A DNA stretch of 32,134 nucleotides from Trichodesmium erythraeum GBRTRLIN201 (GCA_018457135.1 JAGGDU010000103.1:1-32134), one strand, 5' to 3'. Shown: positions 8,187 to 17,374, numbered from the stretch's first letter. Translations and numbers: made by a program. Notes: generated by a model from the sequence alone, not told the origin.

Positions 8187-8330
8187 ATTTTTATCGACAA
8201 AAATTATTGTACTACACTATTAACATATACACCATTAACATATAATAATCAGGAGCTACAATTACAGCATTTTTTTTTGCAAGTTCAGTTAGAAACCATC
8301 TTGATAAATTAGTCCTAACCTTATTACCTG
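8187..8330. repeat. Copy 2 of the duplicated upstream segment shared by both EAD genes
   Basis: This aligns with 4747-4866 (see that entry), in the same orientation relative to the downstream EAD gene. Plus-strand reading near both copies gives similar short peptides (RNHLDKLV here, KNHLDNFV there) without good start codons, so the segment could also hold the remnant of an older coding region. The rest of the gap up to 8436 holds nothing recognisable. Confidence 0.65.
8206..8223 (-). promoter_or_regulatory. Conserved promoter box of the EAD-phosphoesterase fusion gene
   Basis: On the minus strand it reads TTAATAGTGTAGTACAAT, 17 of 18 bases identical to the box at 4763-4780, and it ends 19 nt before the ATG at 8186. 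TACAAT is the likely -10. An ATTAACATATA unit is repeated just upstream (about 8219-8242), and that extra copy is missing from the other promoter. Confidence 0.5.
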
Positions 8331-8436
8331 ATGATATTTCGATGGAAGAGTTTGAATATTTGTTAGATTTGGCACCGGGAAAAGATGTCAAACTTTTCTC
8401 ATAAAATGGTTTTGAAAACATTAAATTCCGATTCTT

Positions 8437-9801
8437 TTAATACCTCATAAACTCAGGACTACCAAAAATTAAAGCCGCCCTTAAATCACCAGGACTTTGA
8501 TCAATTACCCCACGAGTCTGAGCAGAAAAATTATTACCCAAAGTCCCCATTAACTTTTCTGCACTAATAGGTTTACCCCGACCCAATAAACCACCAGATA
8601 AAGGCACAGCTAAACTACTCCGTCGAATCATGGTATCCGAATCTAACCAAGCATCTTTTGTATTTTTATAACCATCAGGAGTAATACAACCATAAATAGG
8701 CATTCCTAACTGGTCTAAAATCCCATTAATAGGTCGAAAATTATCAACCTCATTACCAATAGCTCTCATCGCAGAAACTACAAACCGATAAGGATTTTTA
8801 AACTTAGAATTATATACCTCTGGTTGCCAAAACTCTGAACTATTGAACAGAGTATTAAGTACCCGAGAAATATCCCCATCACTCTCCAAAAAACTCTGAG
8901 ATAAAACTTTTACTAAAGACTCAGATGGTTGGTCTAAAACAAAAGTTTGAGCTAATTTATAACTAATATATCTAGCCGTTGAAGGATGACTAGCCAAAAT
9001 ATCTAAAGCTGTTTCACCTTCAGCTATCCCATTCTCTTTAATTGTTTGTCCGAGAAAAAATTTATCTCCTGGTTCGTGACGTTTTTGATCAAAATAAAAT
9101 CCATCTTTATCTTCTGCTCTTTTGTTATTAGGAGGTAGACCCCAACCAGTCAAAATTTTTGCTAAAGCCATAACATCATCTTGACTATAGCCTCCATCCA
9201 CACCTAAAGTATGTAATTCTAATAATTCTCTAGCATAATTTTCATTTATTCTACCTCTACGGCTTTGCCAATTATCTAAATAAATTAACATAGCTGGATG
9301 ATGAGCAGTAGCGCCTAATAATAATCTAAACTTTCCCAAAGCATAGGGTCTAATTGCCTGCTGTTCATAACAGCTAAAATATAAACGATTTAGTCCTTGA
9401 CGACCAAAAACATTAAAGTGATTATACCAAAAATCTACCATCACCTCCTCTAAATGACGCGGACTTTCTAGATTCCTTAAAAAACGTCCTTTACTCCCCT
9501 GTAAAAAAACCTTTTGCTCAAAACGTTGTTTGATTCTATTTAATGCTATTCTATCTAATTTTAATTCTTTTCCCTGTTGTTGAAGTTGTTGTAATTCTTT
9601 GATTATTTCACTAGGAGTTAGGGGTAATGTATCTAGATATTTTAGCTTTTGAATTAGTAGTTTTTGGTAGGGTATAGAATTAGGTTCTAGTTGAGATTGA
9701 ATATAATTTTCTACACCAATATTTTTAATCTTTTCAAGTTGTCCAGGAGTCGGTCCTAAACTAAGACGATTAATTAAGTGTAAAATTTTAATATCAGCCA
9801 T
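8437..9801 (-). CDS. DUF1800-domain protein
   Basis: A 454-residue protein with the hallmarks of the DUF1800 family: an N-terminal HLINRLSLGPTPGQ, the central block ENYARELLELHTLGVDGGYS followed by KILTGW, then RHEPGDKFFLGQTI and a C-terminal part ending SPEFMRY. The biochemical function of the family is unknown. In many bacteria it is encoded next to a DUF1501 protein and the two are thought to be exported or cell-surface linked. I see no signal peptide (it starts MADIKILHLINRL) and no DUF1501 partner downstream, where the conflict island begins. A coiled-coil-like Gln/Lys-rich stretch lies at about residues 60-95. The upstream side carries a heptamer repeat starting 5 bp before the ATG. Confidence 0.85.
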   Translation of the reverse strand: MADIKILHLINRLSLGPTPGQLEKIKNIGVENYIQSQLEPNSIPYQKLLIQKLKYLDTLPLTPSEIIKELQQLQQQGKELKLDRIALNRIKQRFEQKVFLQGSKGRFLRNLESPRHLEEVMVDFWYNHFNVFGRQGLNRLYFSCYEQQAIRPYALGKFRLLLGATAHHPAMLIYLDNWQSRRGRINENYARELLELHTLGVDGGYSQDDVMALAKILTGWGLPPNNKRAEDKDGFYFDQKRHEPGDKFFLGQTIKENGIAEGETALDILASHPSTARYISYKLAQTFVLDQPSESLVKVLSQSFLESDGDISRVLNTLFNSSEFWQPEVYNSKFKNPYRFVVSAMRAIGNEVDNFRPINGILDQLGMPIYGCITPDGYKNTKDAWLDSDTMIRRSSLAVPLSGGLLGRGKPISAEKLMGTLGNNFSAQTRGVIDQSPGDLRAALIFGSPEFMRY

Positions 9802-9805
9802 TTCA

Positions 9806-9854
9806 GTTATGAATTATGAGTTATAAATTATGAATTATGAATTATTATTTATTA
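9806..9854. repeat. Heptanucleotide tandem repeat (STRR type)
   Basis: About seven imperfect 7-bp units, consensus ATTATGA (GTTATGA, ATTATGA, GTTATAA, ATTATGA, ATTATGA, ATTATTA, TTTATTA), lie immediately upstream of the DUF1800 start. Short tandem heptamers are common in filamentous cyanobacterial genomes. If transcription starts upstream, the array is in the 5' leader. Confidence 0.7.
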
Positions 9855-10244
9855 TATTATTTATAAACTGTTTTTCAAAAGAATCTTAAATCCAAACTGA
9901 GCTTATTAATATTGCTAAAAACCATTTTTCTTTCCCTTGGTCAAGAACGAATAAAAAATCATGATCTGCCAAACAATATTCTTGAAACCTAAGAGACAAT
10001 GATAATTTCTCAAAAATATATCTTACAGGTTATAAAATATTTTCATAAGCTCTGGTATCCCGTAATTAAAATCAAACAATACCATTTCTCTAACCTTGAT
10101 GCTACCTTTGGATGGTAGTAACAATAACTGGAAAAATCATAGACATTAGTTAACAATAAAATTGCGTCAATAAATAGTATTTAGAAATAAAAAAAACTAA
10201 ATTAGCGCCAAGTTTTTGAGAATTGATATAACTTTAATATATTT
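9855..10244. other. Intergenic, no gene recognised
   Basis: AT-rich sequence between the DUF1800 start and the MITE-like element. Only a small dyad (CTACC-GGTAG near 10101-10119) stands out. No coding frame of note was seen on either strand. Confidence 0.5.
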
Positions 10245-10349
10245 GAACTTACGCCAAAAAACCTGGTTTCTAGGATAAACTATTGTTTGTAACAAACAAT
10301 AGACATCCATAAAAAAACCAGGTTCCTAGGTACTTGTGAATAAGTCCTG
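10245..10349. mobile_element. MITE-like element, copy A
   Basis: The ends GAACTTACGCC and AATAAGTCCT are imperfect inverted repeats related to copies B and C. Inside is a perfect dyad with 10-bp arms (CTATTGTTTG) around TAA at 10280-10302, flanked by the near-repeats AACCTGGTTTCTAGG and AACCAGGTTCCTAGG. There is no coding capacity. The element lies about 45 bp past the EF-G-like stop codon, where its hairpin might also act in 3'-end formation. Confidence 0.55.
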
Positions 10350-10395
10350 TTAATAATTAAACTATATCTACTTTTCATTTAAATATTAAAGTAGT

Positions 10396-12462
10396 TTAGC
10401 CATGACCACGACCATTACCATTACCATTCTTGATCAAGACCTTTTCAGCTAACTTATTTGGCACTTCTTGTAAATGATCAAATTGCCAATTAAAAGAACC
10501 CACTCCCATTGTTTGCGATCGCAACTCCACAATTAAATCTTGCATTTCTGACAAAGCCAAATAAGCAGAAGTCTTATCCCACCTTTCCCAGTCAGTCATA
10601 CTTTCATAACCCAATATCTGACCACGACGGATACTAATTAACTGCAAAACTTTTGAAGTAAACTCATTAGGTGCAAAAATATCCACCAAAGCAATAGGTT
10701 CCAACAATACTGGTTGGCAGTCACTCATTCCCTGCTGCATTGCCACTCGCGCTGCCTGCTTAAATGCTTGCTCCGAACTATCAACAGAATGATGCGACCC
10801 ATTAGTCAACGTCACCGCCACATCAACCACGGGAAAACCGAGAGGACCCTGTTGAAGATATTCCCGCACCCCTGTTTCCACACCAGAAATATATTGCTTC
10901 GGCACCACTCCACCGACAACAGTTTCACTAAAATTAAAACCTGACCCCCGTGGCAACGGTTGAATATCTAAATACACATCCCCAAACTGCCCATGACCCC
11001 CACTTTGATGTTTATAACGACCATGAGAAGTAGTCTTTTTCCGAATAGTTTCTTTATAGGGAACTCGGGGTAAGTAAGTTTTCATCGAAACATTATACTT
11101 TCGGTGCAAACGCTCTAAACTTACCTGTAGATGAATTTCTCCTTGACCCCAAAAGATGACTTCGTGAGTATCCCCATGTTGTTCCCATATTAATGCCGGG
11201 TCTTCTTCTAGCAACTTTGTTAAAGCGCTGCTCATTTTTACTTCATCTTTACGGTTTTCCGGAGCGATCGCCATAGCAAAAACAGGAGGCAATAGTATTA
11301 CTCTTGGCAACTTAGTTTTCCCATCTGCATCTATAGTTAAAGTATCACCTGTATGTATACCTTCCATCCGACTGAGGGCAACTATTTCTCCAGTTTTAGC
11401 TAACTCTAGACTTTCTGTTTGCTGACCCATCAACCGATATATTCCACCGATGCGCACTCCATTTAAAATCATGCCATCAATAATTTCCCCTTGCCATACC
11501 CGAACTAATGAGAGTTTACCACCTTGAGGAGTGTAGTAAGTTTTCAAAACTTGAGCAATAGGTGTTTCAGAATTTGATTTTAAACCTCGACGTTTTGCCG
11601 TTTCTTTTGGTACAGGAGTTTCTCGCACCAGAGCATCTAGGAGGGAACGCACACCAGAATCTTTTTCTGCCACCCCTACAAATACAGGTACAATTAAATC
11701 TGCACTTAACTCCATTTTGATGTCAGCAACTATTTCTTCAGTAGGTGGTTCGATATTTTCGACCAACTCTTCCAATAAATTATCATCAAAATTAGCTAAC
11801 TCTTCCAGCATTTGTTCTCTAGCAGCTTGTTCTTCTACTTTCAAAGACTCAGGAATTGTTACAGGGTCTGATGGCGCCCCTGGATGATAATGATAAGCTT
11901 GTTCAGTTACTAGGTCAATAAATCCAATAAGTTGGTTATTTTTAGCAATGGGGTATTGATGGGGAACAATGGGGCGGTTGGATACAGTTTTGAGTGCTTC
12001 TAATACTTCACCAAAGTTAGATTTACAATGAGTTTCATCCCTACAGACCCGATCCATTTTGTTGATGAAGACTATATGAGGAATTTCCCAGTCATCAAGA
12101 AATTTTAATAGTGGAGCAAGGGTTAGAACACGAGCTGGGTCTGGTTCACACACGACTATTGCTGCCCCTGCTCCAATAAGAGCGTTATTGGTTTCTTGAG
12201 CAAATTCTATGGAACCAGGGCAGTCTAGAAAGGTAAAGTTAATGCCGTCGTACTTAGTACTAGCGGCATTTATTTCTACTGTCATGGAGCGATCGCGAGC
12301 TTCTGGACTACCATCTCCAATGGTGTTACCATCTTTAACACTGCCTTTACGGGATATTGCTTTTGTAATTGATAATAGGCTTTCTAGTAATGTTGTTTTT
12401 CCACTTAAATAAGGGCCTACTATGGCAATATTCCTGACATTTGAAGCGACTTTTTCTGACAT
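10396..12462 (-). CDS. EF-G-like translational GTPase paralogue (EF-G2 type)
   Basis: A 688-residue GTPase with the EF-G domain order. G1 is GPYLSGKT (16-23) instead of the AHxDxGKT of canonical EF-G, G2 lies in the SPEARDRSMTVE region, G3 is DCPG (80-83) rather than DTPG, and G4 is NKMD (134-137). Domains II-V follow, including GHGQFGDVYL (domain IV) and RGQILGY (domain V). This matches the 'elongation factor G-like' paralogues present beside true EF-G in cyanobacteria and other bacteria. Their role is not settled and in some species they do not support translocation. The start is certain: AGGAGG lies 7 nt before the ATG. The C-terminus ends in a Gly/Asn-rich tail (NGNGNGRGHG). It stands alone, not in a str operon, which fits a paralogue rather than fusA. 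Confidence 0.85.
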   Translation of the reverse strand: MSEKVASNVRNIAIVGPYLSGKTTLLESLLSITKAISRKGSVKDGNTIGDGSPEARDRSMTVEINAASTKYDGINFTFLDCPGSIEFAQETNNALIGAGAAIVVCEPDPARVLTLAPLLKFLDDWEIPHIVFINKMDRVCRDETHCKSNFGEVLEALKTVSNRPIVPHQYPIAKNNQLIGFIDLVTEQAYHYHPGAPSDPVTIPESLKVEEQAAREQMLEELANFDDNLLEELVENIEPPTEEIVADIKMELSADLIVPVFVGVAEKDSGVRSLLDALVRETPVPKETAKRRGLKSNSETPIAQVLKTYYTPQGGKLSLVRVWQGEIIDGMILNGVRIGGIYRLMGQQTESLELAKTGEIVALSRMEGIHTGDTLTIDADGKTKLPRVILLPPVFAMAIAPENRKDEVKMSSALTKLLEEDPALIWEQHGDTHEVIFWGQGEIHLQVSLERLHRKYNVSMKTYLPRVPYKETIRKKTTSHGRYKHQSGGHGQFGDVYLDIQPLPRGSGFNFSETVVGGVVPKQYISGVETGVREYLQQGPLGFPVVDVAVTLTNGSHHSVDSSEQAFKQAARVAMQQGMSDCQPVLLEPIALVDIFAPNEFTSKVLQLISIRRGQILGYESMTDWERWDKTSAYLALSEMQDLIVELRSQTMGVGSFNWQFDHLQEVPNKLAEKVLIKNGNGNGRGHG

Positions 12463-12737
12463 AATTATCCTCCTGGCGAATGCTTAATGATTCAGCATTG
12501 ATAATTGACAAAATAGCTTTTTTTGTTAGATTTTATATATTTTTTTTATACTCTACAAGCTATACTTTAAGAGGTTAACTTACTTTTAGCTACCATTAAA
12601 AAAATTTTCAATTATTTTAAATTTTAGTTTAAATTAAATAAAGTTTAATAAACTAAGATCAAATATATTTAATTTTTGTTACTAAGCTTTACCGACAGCT
12701 AAAATTTATATATAAAGATTAAACTCATTTATTCTCT
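12463..12737. other. Intergenic upstream of the EF-G-like gene
   Basis: Very AT-rich. A small dyad AATGCT-AGCATT lies at about 12479-12499, just upstream of the EF-G-like ribosome-binding site. No gene is seen. Confidence 0.4.
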
Positions 12738-12813
12738 AGGACTTACCCACCCATCTGAAATTATTAACCTTATGTAAGACCTCTTACTATATATAGTAGT
12801 TATGGTAAGTCCT
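12738..12813. mobile_element. MITE-like element, copy B
   Basis: A 76-bp element with perfect 10-bp terminal inverted repeats, AGGACTTACC and GGTAAGTCCT. It carries the internal palindrome ACTATATATAGT (12786-12797), also found in copy C. There is no coding capacity. Copies B and C match best in opposite orientations. Confidence 0.65.
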
Positions 12814-13538
12814 GTTATAAAAGTTGAATTACCAATATTAAAAAAAAAGGAAAAGATACTATATTTATGCCTATCTTTGGTGAATTGCAGAGCTATTTCA
12901 TTTAACAAAAAAGCACCTATAAATGAGCAAAAAATACTCTAATCTTTATCTTTTCCTGACTAAGCTTAGAGAATAAAACAGGTATGGGTAGATTGCAAAA
13001 AAAATCTATAATTATTAATTAATTCTTAACTATTACTATTGGAAGCTGAAATATTTCTAGACAGACTGCCCTTATTACCTGTACTTAATCTTAAAATTTC
13101 AAATATAATTGTTGTAGTTATTTTGTGTATCTAAACTCATATCTAGTGTCTAATTGCATAAATTAATATACTTATTGAGCCGATAAAAACCTTTGAACTA
13201 AAAGAAGGTAATAAAAAAATAATATTACTAAGTTTTGCAACTAAACACTAGCATTAAACTGAACTAAACTTATTTAACAACTTATTTAATATTAACCGTT
13301 TTGATTGCTGATATTATGTCAGAATTTTGTATGAATACAAGTAAGATTTGCATTCATACACTAGCTGAAAATATAAGTGACGGTTAAGATACCTATCCCA
13401 CAAATCTATTAAAGCCATCCTATATTTATGTAATGCCATAAATTGTCTTTATAGCAGTCAAAATAATTCACTCATAGTGCTGAATAACTTTACTCTTATG
13501 GCTAAATTTAACCTGTTCCAAAACTTTTCTAATCCTAA
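12814..13538. other. Intergenic, no gene recognised
   Basis: About 725 bp of AT-rich DNA downstream of the P450 stop. Two dyads are visible: GGAAAAGATA (12849-12858) with TATCTTTTCC (12947-12956), about 88 bp apart, and GTATGAAT with ATTCATAC (13329-13359). Neither has a T-run typical of an intrinsic terminator. No convincing coding frame was found. Confidence 0.45.
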
Positions 13539-14885
13539 TTATTTTGGTGTAAAGCAAACTTCTATTTTATGAGCTGGACGAGCAACAGGAAATGTATTAA
13601 TTGTCAAATCTTGATTCTCTTTAAATTTCCAACTACAATTATCTAGTAGGGCAGATATAAAGATTTTGATGACCAAATAAGCAAATTCTTTACCTATACA
13701 CTCCCTGGCGCCACCTCCAAATGGGATATAACAAAGAGGTTTCTTTTTATCTTCAGCATTAGTAGGGTTAAACCTTTCTGGATTAAATATTTCTGGTTGC
13801 TTATATATTTCTGGATCTTTAAGAACTGAACTAATGTAATAATATGCATGCCACCCTTTAGGAATTCGGAATCCTTGAAAAGAACAATCTTCAATAATTT
13901 TTCTAAGTCCACCACTAACAGGAGGTACTAGCCGTAATACTTCTTTAATTACTTGTTCTAGATAAACCATTTTCTTGTATTTATCTAAAGATAATGGTTC
14001 TGAAACATCCATTTTTTCTTGTTCTATTTGAAGTAATTTTAAAACATCTAAATGTTCAGATGTTAAGATGAAAAAAGAACTTAATGCTGAACTTAATTCC
14101 TTTTTTCCTAATGATAAAAGATTAACCATTTGCCCTACTATTTCTCTTGGAGTTAGTTCATAATTCATTTGTTCTTGAACTGTCAGTAATATGCCTAATA
14201 TATCTGAACCAAAATTATTTTCTTTCTTTCTTCTGACAATGATTTGTTCAAATTGATTAAATAACTTATTCTTGCTTTCTAAAGCACTACCGAATTTAGT
14301 CCAAGGAAATACTACAGGTATAGTATTTAATCCTGAACTCATATCTTTTAAATAATTACTAATCTCACTTTTTGAAGCATAATCTATACCTAGCAATAAT
14401 TTCAAAATCATATCTAAAGTATAATTATTTATTTCAGAATATAAGTCTACATAATCAGATTTAATCCATTTTAAAAAATAGCTCTGACTCAAATCATGAA
14501 TAATATCAATATAATTATTTAAGTTTTTACTTTTGATGGTTTTAGCTAATATTTTTTGTCTCTCTCTATGTTCTTTACCTGCTAAAACAGTAATGTCATT
14601 TTCACCGAATATTCTTTGATAATTTCTCAAAATTTGAGAGTATGTGAAGTATTTATTTTCATTAGTTAAAATAAATTTAATAGCTTCATATCCTTGAAAG
14701 TAAATAAAATTTTTACCGAGAAAGTTGGTTTTATAAACAGGACCATATTTTTGATAAACTTCTTCTATAAAATTTTGAGGGTTTTTGAAGATTTTTTTGT
14801 TTTGTCCAATAAAAGGTAATCCTAAATCCCCAGGGGGTAAAGCTAAAGAAGAAGCTGGATTGGATGATTTAAAATTCATATTCAT
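13539..14885 (-). CDS. Cytochrome P450, CYP120-like, with an atypical I-helix
   Basis: A 448-residue soluble P450, the usual length for CYP120 (about 444). The N-terminal Pro-rich block LALPPGDLGLPFIGQ (14-28), the K-helix ExxR (EVLR, 315-318), the PERF meander motif (FNPERF) and the haem loop FGGGARECIG (389-398, Cys396 as ligand) are all intact. The layout closely follows the Synechocystis retinoid hydroxylase CYP120A1 as I remember it. The I-helix oxygen-activation motif (AGHET in CYP120A1) reads LGKKE here (259-263), so both the acidic residue and the conserved Thr are lost while the flanking SALSSF is kept with no length change. This suggests altered chemistry, such as peroxide-driven or isomerase-type. 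The gene is AT-rich and stands alone. The start is the first ATG; an alternative is Met3. Confidence 0.88.
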   Translation of the reverse strand: MNMNFKSSNPASSLALPPGDLGLPFIGQNKKIFKNPQNFIEEVYQKYGPVYKTNFLGKNFIYFQGYEAIKFILTNENKYFTYSQILRNYQRIFGENDITVLAGKEHRERQKILAKTIKSKNLNNYIDIIHDLSQSYFLKWIKSDYVDLYSEINNYTLDMILKLLLGIDYASKSEISNYLKDMSSGLNTIPVVFPWTKFGSALESKNKLFNQFEQIIVRRKKENNFGSDILGILLTVQEQMNYELTPREIVGQMVNLLSLGKKELSSALSSFFILTSEHLDVLKLLQIEQEKMDVSEPLSLDKYKKMVYLEQVIKEVLRLVPPVSGGLRKIIEDCSFQGFRIPKGWHAYYYISSVLKDPEIYKQPEIFNPERFNPTNAEDKKKPLCYIPFGGGARECIGKEFAYLVIKIFISALLDNCSWKFKENQDLTINTFPVARPAHKIEVCFTPK

Positions 14886-14944
14886 AAATATTTTATTTGA
14901 CTTATTTAAATAGATTTTTGATGCTTGAAAAAAACATTAATGTA

Positions 14945-14972
14945 ATTCTATCACCATTAAGTATACAATCAA
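14945..14972 (-). promoter_or_regulatory. Putative sigma-70-type promoter of the P450 gene
   Basis: On the minus strand TTGATT, a 16-nt spacer and TAGAAT lie about 60 bp upstream of the ATG at 14885. The match is by eye. Confidence 0.4.
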
Positions 14973-15187
14973 GTACAAACGAAATTTTTTCGACAATCTT
15001 TAGTTTTCAAAAGGTTACAGCTAGAAACATTTACTTATAGAACTCAGACCAACATCAATTTCCTAATACTCCAGAATATAATTAACTTTAGATAAATTGA
15101 ATTGATTTGATTTAATTACTGATGTTTAGCTTTAAACTAGAAAAGTATACCCAAAACCAACAGAAAAAACCTAAGTAATAATTGGAT

Positions 15188-16840
15188 ATGTTGAAAAACT
15201 TATTATCTCAAGTTATATTATTTCCTTGCTGGTTTAAAAAATTAATCAGTTCTTTACTGGACAAGGCTAACTTTAATACCCCATTCCCAAATAGCTCGAT
15301 TCGCAAATCATTAAAATTTGGCCTTTGCGTAACTGTTTTATGTCTCTTCTGTTTTGGCCTTGTACCAATGATGGCCATAGCTAGAGAATATCAATCTTCA
15401 GGAGAAATCTCAATCAAACCCTACTTAGACCGAGTAATTAAAAAAGTCACAGAATTTCGCCTCAATAATGGCATGAAATTCATCGTTCTGGAACGACATA
15501 GTGCTCCTGTTATTTCCTTTGTCATCTATGCGGATGTGGGTGGAGCCAACGAGCCAGACGGCAAAACAGGTGTAGCTCACTACCTCGAACATTTAGCTTT
15601 TAAAGGTACAAAAAAAATTGGCACAAAAGACTATGAAGCAGAAAAACCTATTTTAGATAATTTAGATAGGATATTTGCACAAATTCAGCAAAGTAAAATA
15701 GATGGCAAAACTGAAGAGGTTGCTAAACTAAAAGCAGACTTTGAGAAAGCTCAAAACTTGGCATCTGAATATGTTAATCAAAATGAATTCTCGAAAATTG
15801 TCCAACAAGCAGGAGGAGTAGGACTAAATGCTGCCACTTCCGCAGACTACACTCAATACTTTTATAGCTTACCTGCTAATAAACTAGAATTATGGATGTC
15901 TTTAGAGTCAGAAAGATTTCTAGAACCAGTATTTAGGGAATTTTATAAAGAAAAACAAGTAATTCTGGAAGAGAGGCGATCGCGCACCGAAAATTCACCC
16001 GTTGCCCAAATATTAGAAGAGTTCCTCCGTAAAGCTTTTCTGGTACATCCTTATGGTCGCCCGATCATTGGTTATTCAAAAGAAATACAAAATTTAACCA
16101 GAGAGAATGTTCGGAATTTTTTCGATCTTCACTATGTTCCTAGTAACTTAAATGTAGCAATAGTGGGAGATGTTAACCCTAAGGAAGTTAAAAAGTTAGC
16201 AAAAATATACTTCGGTCGCTACAAAGTCAAACAAAAACCCCCAAGACTTAATGTTGTTGAGCCTACTCAAGCTGAGACGCGGGAAGTAACGATGGAGTTG
16301 CCATCCCAACCTTGGTATATAGAGGGTTATCATCGACCAGCAATGAATCATCCTGATAGTGTAATTTATGATATGATTACTAGTATTTTGAGTGATGGTC
16401 GTACTTCTCGCCTCTATCAGTCATTAGTTGAGAAACAACAAGTTGCACTTGTAGCTAGAGGGTTTAGTGGTTATCCGGGAAGTAAATACCCACATTTGAT
16501 ACTATTCTATGCTATGACTGCTCCTAATAGTAATATAGATGAAGTAGGAGCAGCTTTGCAAGCAGAAATTGAAAGGTTGAAAACAGAGCTAGTTTCTGAA
16601 CAAGAGTTACAGCGGGTAAAGACTCAAGCGCGGGCAGGTATGTTACGTTCTCTAGATTCTAACATGGGTATGGCTTCTGCTCTGTTGGACTACGAAGTTA
16701 AAACAGGTTCGTGGCAAAATTTATTTAAAGAGTTGGATATTATTAATGCTGTAACTAGGGAAGATATTCAACGTATAGCTCAAAAAACTTTTGTACCAGA
16801 AAACCGAACTATTGCTAGACTACTTTCTAAGCAAAATTAA
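15188..16840 (+). CDS. M16-family zinc metallopeptidase, catalytically active type
   Basis: A 550-residue protein of the pitrilysin/processing-peptidase (M16) family. The inverted zinc-binding motif is HYLEH (131-135), followed about 75 residues on by the second Glu region (LESERF). An N-terminal hydrophobic stretch at about 45-64 (FGLCVTVLCLFCFGLVPMMA) indicates export or membrane anchoring, so it probably works in the periplasm. Between HxxEH and the second Glu there is a roughly 50-residue charged insertion (about 145-195, coiled-coil-like), which I believe is common in the cyanobacterial branch. The frame is open to a TTG at 15182 but the ATG at 15188 is preferred; no clear Shine-Dalgarno sequence is present. 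The next gene encodes an M16 homologue without the zinc ligands, so the pair probably forms a heterodimer, as in mitochondrial processing peptidase. Confidence 0.9.
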   Translation: MLKNLLSQVILFPCWFKKLISSLLDKANFNTPFPNSSIRKSLKFGLCVTVLCLFCFGLVPMMAIAREYQSSGEISIKPYLDRVIKKVTEFRLNNGMKFIVLERHSAPVISFVIYADVGGANEPDGKTGVAHYLEHLAFKGTKKIGTKDYEAEKPILDNLDRIFAQIQQSKIDGKTEEVAKLKADFEKAQNLASEYVNQNEFSKIVQQAGGVGLNAATSADYTQYFYSLPANKLELWMSLESERFLEPVFREFYKEKQVILEERRSRTENSPVAQILEEFLRKAFLVHPYGRPIIGYSKEIQNLTRENVRNFFDLHYVPSNLNVAIVGDVNPKEVKKLAKIYFGRYKVKQKPPRLNVVEPTQAETREVTMELPSQPWYIEGYHRPAMNHPDSVIYDMITSILSDGRTSRLYQSLVEKQQVALVARGFSGYPGSKYPHLILFYAMTAPNSNIDEVGAALQAEIERLKTELVSEQELQRVKTQARAGMLRSLDSNMGMASALLDYEVKTGSWQNLFKELDIINAVTREDIQRIAQKTFVPENRTIARLLSKQN

Positions 16841-17374
16841 GTTTGGTAGTATCGGTTAAATAAAGTAGATTTGATTCGGGGGAAAGTATTTACTGATATT
16901 TGTTATCCCACAAACTGGCTTTCTGATCACATTCTACTCCTAAGCAGAGTTGATCTAATGGTAGAACTCTAGTAGTGGACTGACACACCTAAAAAGGTAT
17001 TTTTTGAACTAAGTAAAATCTAAGACGCCCCTTATTATGGTTTGCTTATTATGAGGGGAATTGCTACGTTCTATCCTACCAAATATAGGCTGATAGCACC
17101 ATTTTAGCTTTTTCTGTCTAGCAAGGGTTTTTAGCTGCCTACCACAAACTACGGTTTAACAGTTAAAAATTATGTGGCGCCTTAACGCTCCGTCGATAAG
17201 TATACTGGATATAAAGTTTGGCGTGACAAAGATTTCCACTCATACCTGTTACACTGGATATAAAGTTTGGCGTGACAAAGGTTTCCACTCATACCTGTTA
17301 CAGTTTAAATTTTAGCTGTAAATACGCAGCTGACAATAATGAACTTTTACGTCTAAATCTAACAAAAACAAATT
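16841..17374. other. Intergenic between the M16 genes; repeats but no gene
   Basis: A 534-bp gap. At about 17024-17061 a CCCCT-AGGGG dyad encloses two direct TTATTATG copies, followed at 17204-17301 by a 49-bp tandem duplication. No coding frame is recognised. The size of the gap suggests the second M16 gene has its own promoter. Confidence 0.5.
17204..17301. repeat. Tandem duplication of a 49-bp unit upstream of the second M16 gene
   Basis: Two copies (17204-17252 and 17253-17301) of a unit beginning ACTGGATATAAAGTTTGG and ending ATACCTGTTAC differ at one base (AAGATT versus AAGGTT). The array ends 73 bp before the ATG at 17375, so it probably overlaps the promoter or leader region. Confidence 0.85.

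Noticed and set aside
8212-8421. Minus-strand frame of 69 codons upstream of the EAD-phosphoesterase gene
   Set aside because: It covers the promoter box shared with 4763-4780; the homologous segment at 4747-4866 has stops in this frame, so it is not conserved coding sequence.
13329-13359. GTATGA and TCATAC dyad resembling a NikR operator
   Set aside because: The inner spacing is 19 nt instead of 16, and it lies downstream of the P450 gene, far from the Ni/Co transporter.
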